Counted from the first letter of the stretch, positions 1 through 8,781 are shown. The stretch is DNA of 64,000 bases from Tistrella mobilis KA081020-065 (GCF_000264455.2 NC_017956.1:1843501-1907500); one strand, 5' to 3'. Notes: generated by a model not told the origin, from the sequence alone. Translations and numbers: made by a program.

Positions 1-1
1 C

Positions 2-835
2 GTCGGGTTCACTCGCGATCCCACCACCGGCGTGCCCGGTCTCTGGGTGGATTTCCTGTTCAATGCCCAGGGCGAGGATGTCGTCGCCGGTCGCCGCTCG
101 GCCGAGGGACATGAGGCGTTGTCTGCTGCGGCGCCGCATCTTTGGGCGGAACTGGTGGCGTCGGCGGCCCGGTTGGAACAGACTTTCGGCGACATGCAGG
201 ACATCGAATTCACGATCGAGAACGGCCGCCTGTTCCTGCTCCAGACTCGCGACGGCAAGCGCACACCGCTCGCCGCCGCACGCATCGCGCTCGATCTGCT
301 GGACGAAGGGCTGATCGATGCCCGCACCGCCCGCGACCGCCTGCGGTCCCTCGACCGGGCGAGCCTCGCCGAGCGGGTGATCGCCACGGCCGACGGAACT
401 GTGGCCGAACCGCTTGCCCGCGCGGCCAGCGCATCCGCCGGGGTGGCGAGCGGGCCCATCGCCCTCGACGAAGCCCAGGTCGAGGCAGCGCGCGCCCGCG
501 GCGAGACACCCATTCTGGTTCGCCGGGACGCGGAAACCCGGGATGTGGCCGCACTCGACCGCGCCGCCGGGCTGCTCACCATGCGCGGCGCCCGAACATC
601 CCATGCGGCCGTGGTAGCCCGGCAGCTCGGCAAGGTCTGTCTGGTCGGTTGTGGAGAGCTGACGATTGACGAGGCCGCCGGGCGGGTGATGATCGGTGGT
701 CGGATCTTCGGGACCGGCAGCCGGATCACGCTGGACGGCAATACCGGCGCGGTTCATGCCGGTGCGCTGGAGGTGGTGACCCGCGAGCCCCAGGATCTCC
801 TGACCCGCATGGCGACGGTGCTAGCCCCGGACTGA
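2..835 (+). CDS. C-terminal part of a pyruvate phosphate dikinase-like protein (5' end outside window)
   Basis: The reading frame is open from base 2 and matches the end of the ATP-grasp domain (TRDPTTG, then FNAQGEDVVAG) followed by the swivelling phosphohistidine domain. The catalytic histidine lies in RGARTSHAAVVARQLG, its codon at 602-604. In pyruvate phosphate dikinase this histidine carries phosphate between the nucleotide and pyruvate/PEP sites. A full-length enzyme of about 880 residues continues into a PEP/pyruvate-binding TIM barrel; here the protein stops about 75 residues after the histidine, so the barrel is absent. The stop overlaps by 15 nt the end of the convergent permease gene. 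It is either a natural barrel-less PPDK-like protein or a truncated gene. Confidence 0.85.
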   Translation, partial: VGFTRDPTTGVPGLWVDFLFNAQGEDVVAGRRSAEGHEALSAAAPHLWAELVASAARLEQTFGDMQDIEFTIENGRLFLLQTRDGKRTPLAAARIALDLLDEGLIDARTARDRLRSLDRASLAERVIATADGTVAEPLARAASASAGVASGPIALDEAQVEAARARGETPILVRRDAETRDVAALDRAAGLLTMRGARTSHAAVVARQLGKVCLVGCGELTIDEAAGRVMIGGRIFGTGSRITLDGNTGAVHAGALEVVTREPQDLLTRMATVLAPD

Positions 836-1588
836 CCCCAGGCGGGCGAGACGTTCGAAACAAAGGTCGGTGGTGATGGCAAGCAGTCCGACCAGGATGG
901 CACCCTGAACCACATAGGCCGGGTTGGAGCCCGACAGCCCCTCGATGATCGGTGAGCCCAGGCTGACGGCGCCGACCGTGGAGCCGATCGTGGCCGTGCC
1001 GATATTGATGATCACCGCCGTCCGGATACCCGCCAGCATCACCGGAAAGGCAAGCGGCAGTTCGATGCGGAGCAGACGGCCCGTTGGCCCGAAACCGGCA
1101 CCGTCCGCCGCTTCCTTCAATGCCGGTGGCAGGGCACGGAGACCGGCTGCCGTGGTCTCGACCACCGGCAGCACGCCATAGCAGGCGAGCGCGATCAGTG
1201 TCGGCAACGGACCATAGCCCACGGCCGGTACCGCCAGGGCAAGCACGGCAACCGGCGGGAAGGTCTGCCCGACCGCCGTCGCCATATCGACCATGCGCGC
1301 GAAGTCACGACCGGCCGGCCGGGTCACGAAAATGCCGACCGTGATGCCGACCAGGCAGATGATCACGCTCGAAGCGGCCACCAGCCCGACATGCGACAGC
1401 ATCAGGGTCAGGAAATTGGTACGGGTGTAGATCGGTCGGGGCAGGTCCGGATAGAGCGTCCGGAACAGGGGCTCCGCTGCCGGCATGGCGAGCGTCGCGA
1501 TCACCAGCGCCGCGGCGGCCCAGGGCAGCGGATCGCGCCAGAGCGGACGGCCTGGGCGATGCAAGGGCGGGGTGCCGGCAAGGCTCAT
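821..1588 (-). CDS. Osmoprotectant (glycine betaine/choline) ABC transporter permease, OpuCB/YehW-like
   Basis: A 255-residue inner-membrane protein with several hydrophobic segments and a binding-protein-dependent transport fold. The cytoplasmic coupling loop is seen as LPPALKEAADGAGFGPTGRL, the EAA motif that contacts the ATPase. Last gene of a four-gene minus-strand operon; its start overlaps the ATPase stop by 4 nt (ATGA). Context with a GSK...YPEYTG binding protein points to uptake of quaternary-amine compatible solutes rather than amino acids. The exact substrate cannot be read from sequence. Confidence 0.9.
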   Translation of the reverse strand: MSLAGTPPLHRPGRPLWRDPLPWAAAALVIATLAMPAAEPLFRTLYPDLPRPIYTRTNFLTLMLSHVGLVAASSVIICLVGITVGIFVTRPAGRDFARMVDMATAVGQTFPPVAVLALAVPAVGYGPLPTLIALACYGVLPVVETTAAGLRALPPALKEAADGAGFGPTGRLLRIELPLAFPVMLAGIRTAVIINIGTATIGSTVGAVSLGSPIIEGLSGSNPAYVVQGAILVGLLAITTDLCFERLARLGSVRG

Positions 1589-2520
1589 CTTGCAACCAGC
1601 CCGCCCAGGGTCACCACCCCGAGCTTTCGACCAGAGGCATCGGCCACCGCCAGCCGATCGGCCCGGGCGGCCACCATGGCGCCGAGGGCCAGATCCAACG
1701 GCATGTCCGGATGCAGCACCGGCCCCCCGGCCACGTCGCCTCCGGCCTCGATCCGCTCGGCCACCGTGCGGGTGCGAAGCATACGCAGGCCGGCGAGCGG
1801 CCCGCCGACGAATTCCCGCACGAAATCATCCGCCGGTCGGGCAAGCAGGGCGGCCGGGCGATCGATCTGTACCAGCCGGCCATCGCGCAGAATGGCGATA
1901 CGATCAGCGAGGCGAATGGCCTCGTCGACGTCATGGGTGACGATCACGATCGTCTTGCCCGTGGCCGTCTGGATGCGCTGCAATTCGGTCTGGATCTCGT
2001 CGCGCGTGACGGGGTCGAGCGCGCCGAAGGGCTCGTCCATCAGCAGAACCTCGGGGTCTGCGGCCAGCGCACGGGCAACACCCACGCGCTGCTGCTGACC
2101 GCCCGAAAGCTCGTGCGGATGTCGGCCGCCGAACTCCGCCGGGTCCAGACCCACCAGATCGAGGAGTTCCTCGACCCGCGCCCGGATCCGGTCCCTGGGC
2201 CAGCCAAGCAGCACCGGCACGGTTGCGACATTGCGCGCCACCGTCCAGTGCGGAAACAGCCCGATCGACTGGATGACATAGCCGATGCGGCGCCGCAGCG
2301 CGACGGGCTCCAGACTCGCGATGTCGGTGCGGCCGAGCGTGATCCGGCCACTGTCGGGCTCGATCAGCCGGTTGACCAGGCGTAGCGTGGTGGACTTGCC
2401 CGAGCCCGAGGGCCCGACCAGCGCACAGATCTCCCCCTCGGGCACCGTGAAGGAGAGGTCTTCGACCGCAGCACGGTTGCCGTGGAATTTGCTCACCCCG
2501 TCGAAGACGATCATGCTCAT
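1585..2520 (-). CDS. Osmoprotectant ABC transporter ATP-binding protein, OpuCA/YehX-like
   Basis: Cytoplasmic ATPase of 311 residues that powers the importer. Visible motifs are Walker A GPSGSGKST at residues 36-44, the signature LSGGQQQRVG from about 138, and Walker B VLLMDEP near 158-164 with FGALD following. Beyond residue 235 there is an extra C-terminal region ending in ADASGRKLGVVTLGGL that looks like a single CBS-type module, as in OpuC-class ATPases where CBS domains sense ionic strength. It overlaps both flanking permease genes by 4 nt, indicating one transcript and coupled translation. Confidence 0.93.
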   Translation of the reverse strand: MSMIVFDGVSKFHGNRAAVEDLSFTVPEGEICALVGPSGSGKSTTLRLVNRLIEPDSGRITLGRTDIASLEPVALRRRIGYVIQSIGLFPHWTVARNVATVPVLLGWPRDRIRARVEELLDLVGLDPAEFGGRHPHELSGGQQQRVGVARALAADPEVLLMDEPFGALDPVTRDEIQTELQRIQTATGKTIVIVTHDVDEAIRLADRIAILRDGRLVQIDRPAALLARPADDFVREFVGGPLAGLRMLRTRTVAERIEAGGDVAGGPVLHPDMPLDLALGAMVAARADRLAVADASGRKLGVVTLGGLVAR

Positions 2521-3749
2521 GACGTGCGGGCTCCGGTGAGGCGGGTGGCGAGCCAGGCCGAGGCGGCGCGCAGCACCACATCGGCAGCGAGGGCGAGGGC
2601 GATCGCGGTCAGCGCCCCCAGCAGAACCAGATCCGTGGCGGTCTGACCCAGGCCCTGGAAGACGAAGGCGCCAAGCCCTCCGGCACCGATCAACGCCGCG
2701 ACCACCGCAAGACCGATCGTCTGAACCAGCACGATCCTGAGGCCCGCGAGCAGCACCGGCAGGGCCAGCGGCAGCGAGACCTGCACCAGGATCTGACGGT
2801 CAGAGAGCCCCATGCCGCGGGCCGCCTCGATCGCCGCTTCGGGCACCGAGGCGAAGCCGGCGACCACGCCGCGCGCCGTGGGCAGCAGGGCGTAGAGGGC
2901 AAGGGCGATCACCGCGGGTGCCACGCCGATCCCCGACACGCCCGCAGCCTTGAGTGCGGGGAAGGCCGCCGCGAGGCCGGTCAACGGGCCGATCAGCAGG
3001 GCGAAAAGCGCGATCGAGGGCACGGTCTGGAGCAGGTTGAGCACGCCGAAGATTAACGGAGCCACACCGCGCCGGGCCCGCGCCCAGAGGCCGAGGGCAC
3101 CGCCCGACGGCAACGCGATCGCCAGCGCCAGCACGACCAGTTGCAGATGGCGCAGGATCTCGACGCCGAACCGGTCGCGGCGGGCCATGTATTCGCGCAT
3201 CAGCGACAGATCATCGAGCCGGCCCGAGGCGACCGCCGCCCAGATCAGGCCGAGCAGGACCACCACACCCAGCGGCCCCAGCACCGGGCCCGGCCTCAGC
3301 CGGGCCACGGCGTCGATCAGCACCAGAAGGGCCGCGGCGGCCAGGATCCAGAAGCCGGCACCGAAGGAAGTGCGGGCGGAGGTACCGCGTTCGGCAAGGA
3401 CCCCGGTGGCGATATCGCCGGCAGCGAAGAGCAGGCCGAAAAACAGCAGGCCGGCGAGCGCCGCCGCAACCAGGTCGGCACCGCGCCCGGGCCGGACCAG
3501 CGCGGTGGCACCCAGCCCCGCCAGGATCAGCACCAGGATGGCGAACTCGGCCCCGGGCAGGGCGTCGACGGCAGCCACGGCACGGCCGGAGAGGATGCGG
3601 TTGGGGGCGATGGTCACGAAGCCCGCAAAGGCGGTCGCCGCCGCCATCGCCACCACCAGAACCGCGAGCAGCCGGTTGCCGCGCGGGGAGGGGCGCCCTG
3701 CGGGCGCCGCCTCGTCGTCGACGGCATCCAGGCCGTCGAGCGTGCTCAC
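2517..3749 (-). CDS. Osmoprotectant ABC transporter permease with N-terminal membrane extension, YehY-like
   Basis: A 410-residue membrane protein. The C-terminal half carries the transport fold with the coupling loop VPEAAIEAARGMGLSDRQIL. The first ~190 residues form extra hydrophobic segments not present in the shorter partner permease; this long form resembles YehY-type permeases of osmotically controlled importers. It overlaps the binding-protein gene (3746-3749) and the ATPase gene (2517-2520) by 4 nt. With the short permease it would form the heterodimeric channel. Confidence 0.9.
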   Translation of the reverse strand: MSTLDGLDAVDDEAAPAGRPSPRGNRLLAVLVVAMAAATAFAGFVTIAPNRILSGRAVAAVDALPGAEFAILVLILAGLGATALVRPGRGADLVAAALAGLLFFGLLFAAGDIATGVLAERGTSARTSFGAGFWILAAAALLVLIDAVARLRPGPVLGPLGVVVLLGLIWAAVASGRLDDLSLMREYMARRDRFGVEILRHLQLVVLALAIALPSGGALGLWARARRGVAPLIFGVLNLLQTVPSIALFALLIGPLTGLAAAFPALKAAGVSGIGVAPAVIALALYALLPTARGVVAGFASVPEAAIEAARGMGLSDRQILVQVSLPLALPVLLAGLRIVLVQTIGLAVVAALIGAGGLGAFVFQGLGQTATDLVLLGALTAIALALAADVVLRAASAWLATRLTGARTS

Positions 3750-4702
3750 TTCAGCAGCCCTGCCTTCTTCAGATGCGCTTCGGCAACGGCCCGCGGATCC
3801 TGCCCCTCGATCTGGACGCTGGCGTTCAGCGCCTGAAGCGTTTCGAGGTCGAGGGTCTGGAAGGCCGGCTCCAGCAGGCCCTCGATATCCGGATGCGCCT
3901 TCAGCACCGCTCCGCGGATCACCGGCGCCGGCTCGTAGACCGCCTGCACGCCCTTGGTGTCTTCCATGACCTTCAGCCCGACCGCGGCGATGGCGCCGTC
4001 GGTGCCGTAGACCATGGCCGAATTGACACCCGAAGTGCCCTCGGCTGCGGCCTTGATGGTCGCGGCCGTGTCACCGCCCGAGAGCACCAGCAACTGATCG
4101 GCCGAGAGCTTGAACCCATAGGCCTCCTGGAAGGCGGGCAGGGCGGCCGGGCTTTCGACGAACTCGGCCGAGCCCGCGAGCTTCACATCGCCGCCGCCTG
4201 CAACCCATTTGCCGAAATCATCCAGCGTGGCGAGCTTCTGCGCCTCGGCTACGTCGCCGCGCACGGCGATCGCCCAGGTGTTGTTGGCCGGCGCCGGCTT
4301 CAGCCAGACCAGATCATTGGCCTCGGCATCGAGCTCTTTCGCCTTGGCATAGGCGGTATCGGCCTTCTTCCAGGCCGGATCGGCGTCGATGTTGAAGAAG
4401 AAGCCGGCATTGCCGGTATATTCCGGATAGATATCGATCTCACCCGCCAGCAGCGCCTCGCGCACGATCTTGGTCGGGCCCAGAGAGATCCGGTCGTTGA
4501 CGGTATAGCCGGCATTCTCCAGCACCAGGCGGATGACATTGCCGAGCACCGCACCTTCGGTGTCGATCTTGGAGCCGACGGTGATGGCGTCGGCCGCACG
4601 GGCCGGACCCGTCACGACGGCAGCGGTGCCGACAGCGAGCGTGGCGGCGAGGGTGAGAAGGCCCGCACGGCGGAACAAGGTGCGGCGATCGATGGTCGGC
4701 AT
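3746..4702 (-). CDS. Osmoprotectant ABC transporter substrate-binding protein, OsmF/OpuAC-like, Tat- or Sec-exported
   Basis: Periplasmic solute-binding protein of about 318 residues, first gene of the importer operon. The family pattern GSKIDTEGAVLGN ... LGPTKIVREALLAGEIDIYPEYTG is plain. I start it at the ATG at 4702, which has a GGGGGA ribosome site about 9 nt upstream and gives MPTIDRRTLFRRAGLL followed by a hydrophobic stretch and a cleavage site near ARA/ADA; the paired arginines suggest possible Tat export. A longer in-frame start at 4819 gives an arginine-rich leader that does not look like protein. Confidence 0.92.
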   Translation of the reverse strand: MPTIDRRTLFRRAGLLTLAATLAVGTAAVVTGPARAADAITVGSKIDTEGAVLGNVIRLVLENAGYTVNDRISLGPTKIVREALLAGEIDIYPEYTGNAGFFFNIDADPAWKKADTAYAKAKELDAEANDLVWLKPAPANNTWAIAVRGDVAEAQKLATLDDFGKWVAGGGDVKLAGSAEFVESPAALPAFQEAYGFKLSADQLLVLSGGDTAATIKAAAEGTSGVNSAMVYGTDGAIAAVGLKVMEDTKGVQAVYEPAPVIRGAVLKAHPDIEGLLEPAFQTLDLETLQALNASVQIEGQDPRAVAEAHLKKAGLLK

Positions 4703-4987
4703 GGAGCGGCGTCCCCCATTGGTTCCTGACAAGACGGGGGCGGGTCTCTGCCGCGCCACCCCGGAACGTCTGCGACGTCTGTCTCTTTTCCGATGCCGGT
4801 GCTCCGTCGATGGGACCACCAGCGCGACGCGAACAACGGCAGCGGCGCCGTTCTCGTTCCGTCCATCCTAGCAGCCGTTTCCGCGCTTGCCGAACCCGAA
4901 GGGCGGAAATTCGCGCTGGACAGGCACCCAACTGACAGAATGGCGTCAGGAAGTCGCCCGCCCGCACATCATGATTCGACCCGCGCC

Positions 4988-5344
4988 TCAGATCCCGGCG
5001 AGCAGCGCCGCCAGCGCCAAAACCGCCGGCAATGCCTGAATGAACAGGATCTTACGGCTCGCCGTTACCGCACCGTAGAGCCCTGCCACCACAACGCAGG
5101 CCAGGAAGAAGACGAGGAAGGCGAAGCCCTCATCACCGCCGCGCACCATGCCATAGATCAGGCCGGCTGCCAGAAAGCCGTTATAGAGCCCCTGATTTGC
5201 GGCCAGAACCCGGGTCTGCGCCGCGAAATCGGCGGTGGTGCCGAAGGCCTTCCGACCGCGCGGCGTGTCCCAGAGAAACATCTCCAGAACGAGAATATAG
5301 GCATGGATGGCCGCAACCAGCGCGGCAAGGATCTGGGCAATCAT
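4988..5344 (-). CDS. DUF1304 small integral membrane protein
   Basis: About 118 residues with four hydrophobic segments. The pattern LEMFLWDTPRGRKAFGTT ... ANQGLYNGFLAAGLIYG is the hallmark of the DUF1304 family, whose biochemical role is unknown. The ATG at 5344 is preferred over one at 5425 because GGAGG lies 6 nt upstream on the minus strand and the longer version adds a hydrophilic stretch. It is monocistronic: the importer operon begins 285 nt downstream on the same strand and the cyclase gene diverges. Confidence 0.85.
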   Translation of the reverse strand: MIAQILAALVAAIHAYILVLEMFLWDTPRGRKAFGTTADFAAQTRVLAANQGLYNGFLAAGLIYGMVRGGDEGFAFLVFFLACVVVAGLYGAVTASRKILFIQALPAVLALAALLAGI

Positions 5345-5527
5345 GCGGGCCTCCGCGGGGTGGATGCCGCATGGGACAGTCCAGTCGGCTGTCTCAGTTA
5401 AGCCCGATGGTGACCATTGGGTCAATCTCCGATGATGCCAGGATTTCCGGGCCAGGTTCCGTGCTTTGCGACCGTATGCGATACGGCTATGCTCACAACA
5501 CGAGACGATATCGGAGACGGCGCCCAG

Positions 5528-6994
5528 GTGAGGACAACACGGATCGGCAGACGGCTCCGACGGGGCGGTATCGCTGCGTGCCTTGCTCTCGGGGCAGCCT
5601 GTATGACCCCAGGCGCCGCCACGACGGCGGCAGCAGATGGTGCTTCAGTCGCACTCACCGAAACCGAACGGCTATGGCTGGCGACAAGCGGCCCCGTGAC
5701 CATGTGCGTCGACCCGGATTGGGAGCCTTTTGAGCGGATCGACGAAGCCGGCCGGCATGTCGGCATCGCGGCCGATCTTCTCCGTCTGGTGGCGACACGG
5801 CTCGGCATCGACATCGTGCTCTACCCCACGGCCAGCTGGGATGAAAGCCTCGCCGCTTCGAAGGCCGGGCACTGCCGGATCCTCAGCTTTCTGAACCGGA
5901 CGCCAGAACGTGAGCGCTGGCTGGTGTTCACCGCACCGATCTTTCGCGACCAGAACATCGTGATCACCCGTGAAGAGCACCCCTATATCGGTGACCTTCA
6001 CGGCGTCAGCGACGAGACCGTGGCCCTGCCGCGCGGCACCATGGTCGAGGAGCGGCTGCGGCGGCTCTATCCCAATCTTCAGATCACAACCACCGGCAGC
6101 GAGCCCGAAGCGGTCGAGATGGTTTCGGAACACCGGGCCGACATAACCATCCGGTCGCTGATCGTCGCCGCCTATGCGATCCGCAAGGAGGGGTTGTTCA
6201 ATCTGAAGATTGCGGGCCAGGTTCCTGAATTGACGAATGAATTGCGGGTCGGCGTTCTGGCCGGAGAACCGATGCTGCGCGACATTCTGGACAAGGGCAT
6301 CGCAACGGTCACACCGCAGGAGCGGGAGGCGATCTCCAACCGTCATGTCGCCGTGCAGATCCAGCGCGGCATCGATTATCGCCTCGTCTGGCAGGTCGGT
6401 GCCGCAGCGGCCGTGCTGCTGCTGCTTGCGCTTTACTGGAACCGTAAACTGGCGCGGATGAATCGGGAACTGGTCCGCCTGTCGACCACAGACCCGCTGA
6501 CCGGGCTGTTCAATCGGATGAAGGTCGACGGTTTCCTCGAGGAGGAACTGGCCCGTGCCCGACGAACCGGGCAGAGCTTCGGGGTGATCATGCTCGATCT
6601 CGACCATTTCAAGGCCGTCAACGATCAGCACGGCCACCAGCTGGGCGATGCCGTGCTGGTCGATGTGGCAGCCCTGCTGCGTACCGGCCAGGGCCCGGGC
6701 GGCTTGGCAGGGCGTTGGGGCGGCGAAGAATTCATCCTGGTCTGCCCGGGGGCGGATCTGCCCGAAACCGCCCGGCGGGCCGAGGTGCTGCGGGCGGCCA
6801 TAGCCGCCCATGGCTTCGCGGTCGGCCCCTGCACCGGCAGTTTCGGGGTTGCCGCCTGGCGCCCCGAAGACCGGGTCGAGGACATCGTGCGTCGGGCCGA
6901 CGCAGCGCTTTACGATGCGAAACGCGCCGGCCGCAACCGGGTCTGCCGCGCGACGGATGAAACCAACGGCATGCGCGCGCAGGCAGCCGGCTGA
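5528..6994 (+). CDS. Diguanylate cyclase with periplasmic solute-binding (SBP_bac_3) sensor domain
   Basis: The order is signal peptide, a periplasmic amino-acid-binding-like domain (TMCVDPDWEPFERIDEAGRHVGIAADLLRL onward, two-lobed), one membrane helix (QVGAAAAVLLLLALYW) and a cytoplasmic GGDEF domain. The active site reads GGEEF and the substrate pocket motif DLDHFKAVNDQHGHQLGD is intact, so c-di-GMP synthesis is likely, controlled by a periplasmic ligand. At the product-inhibition I-site, RxxD is replaced by GPGG, so feedback inhibition is probably lost. Start: I favour GTG 5528 with GGAG at 5513-5516; ATG 5489 and TTG 5417 are in-frame alternatives. Confidence 0.9.
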   Translation: MRTTRIGRRLRRGGIAACLALGAACMTPGAATTAAADGASVALTETERLWLATSGPVTMCVDPDWEPFERIDEAGRHVGIAADLLRLVATRLGIDIVLYPTASWDESLAASKAGHCRILSFLNRTPERERWLVFTAPIFRDQNIVITREEHPYIGDLHGVSDETVALPRGTMVEERLRRLYPNLQITTTGSEPEAVEMVSEHRADITIRSLIVAAYAIRKEGLFNLKIAGQVPELTNELRVGVLAGEPMLRDILDKGIATVTPQEREAISNRHVAVQIQRGIDYRLVWQVGAAAAVLLLLALYWNRKLARMNRELVRLSTTDPLTGLFNRMKVDGFLEEELARARRTGQSFGVIMLDLDHFKAVNDQHGHQLGDAVLVDVAALLRTGQGPGGLAGRWGGEEFILVCPGADLPETARRAEVLRAAIAAHGFAVGPCTGSFGVAAWRPEDRVEDIVRRADAALYDAKRAGRNRVCRATDETNGMRAQAAG

Positions 6995-6998
6995 GCGA

Positions 6999-7979
6999 TC
7001 AGCCCGCCACCGACCGCAGCCAGCCGGCCATCCCGGCCATGGCCGTATCACATTGCGGGAAGCGCGCCACCGACCCCGGATGGACCGGGAAGTTGTGATG
7101 CATGTCTGGCGCATGCAGATGCGTAACGGCCATGCCTGCCGTTTCCAGCCGGCGGGCAAGGGCGATGCCTTCATCCCGCAGCGGATCATATTCGGCCGTC
7201 GCAACCAGCACCGGCGGCATATCCGGCAGGACACCAGCCCGCAGCGGCGACAGATCCGGATCCGCCGGATCACCATCCGGCGCATACTGGCGCCAGAACC
7301 AGTGCATCGCCTCGGCCGTCAGCCGATAGCCCGTGGCATTCTCGACATAAGAGGCATGGCCGCCCGAGGGATGATCGGTCGCCGGGTAGAGCAGCATCAC
7401 CCCGGCGGGCCGCACCGCCGCCTGACCATCCGCGTCATCCGCCGCCATCAGAACCCGACGGGCCGTCACCATGGCCAGCTGCGCGCCGGCGCTGTCCCCG
7501 CCGAGCAATACCCGCCACGGATCGCCACCGAAACCCGCCGCCTCGGCCACCGCCCAATGCCAGGCGGCGAGGGCATCATCCCGGGCGGCGGGGTAGGGAT
7601 GCTCGGGCGCCAGCCGGTACTCGACCGATAGGATGATCACCCCGGCCGCATCGGCCAGCAGCCGGCAGAAGGGATCATGGGTCTCCACCGACCCGAACAC
7701 CCAGCCGCCGCCATGGGTATAGACCAGAACCGCCGGCGCCGGCGTCATCCGCTCGGGCAGATAAAGCCGCCCGGTCAACCCCGCCCCGATCACCACATCA
7801 CGCACCCGCACCGCATTCGGCAGTCCAGGGATCGCCTCGCGCGCCAAGAGCGCCCGCACCATCCCCTCCCGCGCCTCCCGCACCCGCGCGGCATCATCGG
7901 CAGGCGGGGGGCCGGAGACGGCGTCGAGCGTGTCGAGGTATTGGCGCAGGGCGGGGTCGATCGGTTGGCGGGGGGGCAT
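6999..7979 (-). CDS. Alpha/beta hydrolase, HSL-type esterase (family IV)
   Basis: About 326 residues. The oxyanion-hole motif HGGG is at residues 89-92, the nucleophile elbow GDSAG at 161-165 (Ser163), the acid is likely Asp265 in EYDPLRDEG and the histidine is in DMHHNF near 294. This is the hormone-sensitive-lipase group that hydrolyses short-chain esters; the natural substrate is unknown. The ATG at 7979 has AAGGAGAT just upstream. A longer open frame reaches 8435 but is antisense to the higB gene and not protein-like. It converges with the diguanylate cyclase gene, 4 nt between stops. Confidence 0.92.
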   Translation of the reverse strand: MPPRQPIDPALRQYLDTLDAVSGPPPADDAARVREAREGMVRALLAREAIPGLPNAVRVRDVVIGAGLTGRLYLPERMTPAPAVLVYTHGGGWVFGSVETHDPFCRLLADAAGVIILSVEYRLAPEHPYPAARDDALAAWHWAVAEAAGFGGDPWRVLLGGDSAGAQLAMVTARRVLMAADDADGQAAVRPAGVMLLYPATDHPSGGHASYVENATGYRLTAEAMHWFWRQYAPDGDPADPDLSPLRAGVLPDMPPVLVATAEYDPLRDEGIALARRLETAGMAVTHLHAPDMHHNFPVHPGSVARFPQCDTAMAGMAGWLRSVAG

Positions 7980-8110
7980 GGGGGAGATCTCCTTGGAGCA
8001 TGCGCGTCGGTAGGCGGATATGTGGCAGCTATTGTCGGAGTTTGCGGGGACGAGTCCACTTTCGCGCTTCGGGTCTGTCGGACAGCGCGAAGCTCGCCAG
8101 AGCTGCTTCA

Positions 8111-8139
8111 TTGACATTTTACGTCTTACGTAATATGTA
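8111..8139 (+). promoter_or_regulatory. Promoter of higBA (TTGACA-N17-TATGTA)
   Basis: A near-consensus -35 TTGACA at 8111-8116 is followed after exactly 17 nt by TATGTA at 8134-8139. It lies 20 nt before the higB ATG at 8160, and it is one of the most AT-rich stretches in the window. It overlaps the palindrome at 8118-8141. Confidence 0.75.
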
Positions 8140-8141
8140 AA
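8118..8141. promoter_or_regulatory. Palindromic operator of higBA, probable HigA autorepressor site
   Basis: A 24-bp imperfect palindrome centred at 8129.5. The core TTACGTAA (8126-8133) is perfect, and outer arms TTTAC (8118-8122) and GTAAA (8137-8141) match, with three unpaired positions between. It sits across the spacer and the -10 of the higBA promoter, where HigA-type antitoxins bind to repress their own operon. The site itself is seen; the binding protein is inferred. Confidence 0.65.
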
Positions 8142-8159
8142 GATAGCAGGAGCAAGCCC

Positions 8160-8438
8160 ATGATCCAATCTTTTGCGTGCCGGGAAACGGAAGCCCTCTT
8201 CAATCGGGAACGATCCCGACGGTTCGGCGCCATTGAACGTCAGGCCCGCCGCAAACTTCTGATGCTCGACGCAGCCCACGTTCTCGATGATCTGCGCAGC
8301 CCTCCCGGTAATCGCTTGGAAGCCCTTCGCGGCGACCGGGCGGGTGCGCACTCGATCCGGATCAATGATCAGTGGCGACTGTGCTTCATCTGGACAGAAG
8401 CCGGCCCCCGAGACGTCGAAATTGTGGACTACCATTGA
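8160..8438 (+). CDS. higB: HigB-like toxin (RelE superfamily mRNA interferase)
   Basis: 92 residues. The end, LEALRGDRAGAHSIRINDQWRLCFIW followed by an acidic VEIVDYH tail, is typical of HigB/YgjN-type RelE-fold toxins that cleave mRNA on the ribosome. The toxin gene precedes the antitoxin gene, the order characteristic of higBA. A strong promoter with a palindromic operator lies directly upstream. The protein is full length with no visible damage, so the module may be active. Confidence 0.9.
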   Translation: MIQSFACRETEALFNRERSRRFGAIERQARRKLLMLDAAHVLDDLRSPPGNRLEALRGDRAGAHSIRINDQWRLCFIWTEAGPRDVEIVDYH

Positions 8439-8487
8439 GTCCTACTTTGGTTAAGCCCCGCATGGAGGGCAGGGAGGCCCGACGGTG

Positions 8488-8781
8488 ATGCCGACAAAAT
8501 ACGAGCCCATTCACCCCGGTGAGATCCTGAGCACCGAATTCCTCGACCCCCTCGGTGTCTCCGCAACGGAACTCGCACGCGCCATCCACGTGCCCCCTAA
8601 TCGCGTGACCCGTCTGATCAACGGACAGGCCGCGGTGACTCCTGACACCGCGCTGCGACTGGCCCGCGCCCTGCGCACGACGCCGGAATTCTGGCTGAAT
8701 TTGCAGATGCGGTTTGATCTGGATATGGCCGCAGATGCGGGTGGAGTGATGGATGATATTCAACCGATTGTCGTTATGTAA
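8488..8781 (+). CDS. higA: HigA-like antitoxin, XRE-family DNA-binding protein
   Basis: 97 residues beginning PTKYEPIHPGEIL, the usual HigA opening, followed by a helix-turn-helix (GVSATELARAIHVPPNRVTRLINGQAAVTPDTALRLARAL) and TTPEFWLNLQ. It neutralises HigB and represses the operon. GGAGG at 8473-8477 serves either the ATG at 8488 or the in-frame GTG at 8485; spacing slightly favours GTG. The gene is 46 nt after higB. Confidence 0.9.
   Translation: MPTKYEPIHPGEILSTEFLDPLGVSATELARAIHVPPNRVTRLINGQAAVTPDTALRLARALRTTPEFWLNLQMRFDLDMAADAGGVMDDIQPIVVM

Noticed and set aside
8000-8110. Search for an attachment-site copy of the tRNA-Ser 3' end at the far side of the island
   Set aside because: No repeat of the tRNA end (GGGTGGGATTCGAACCC) was seen near 8.0-8.1 kb, and no integrase gene is present, so an integrative element is not supported.
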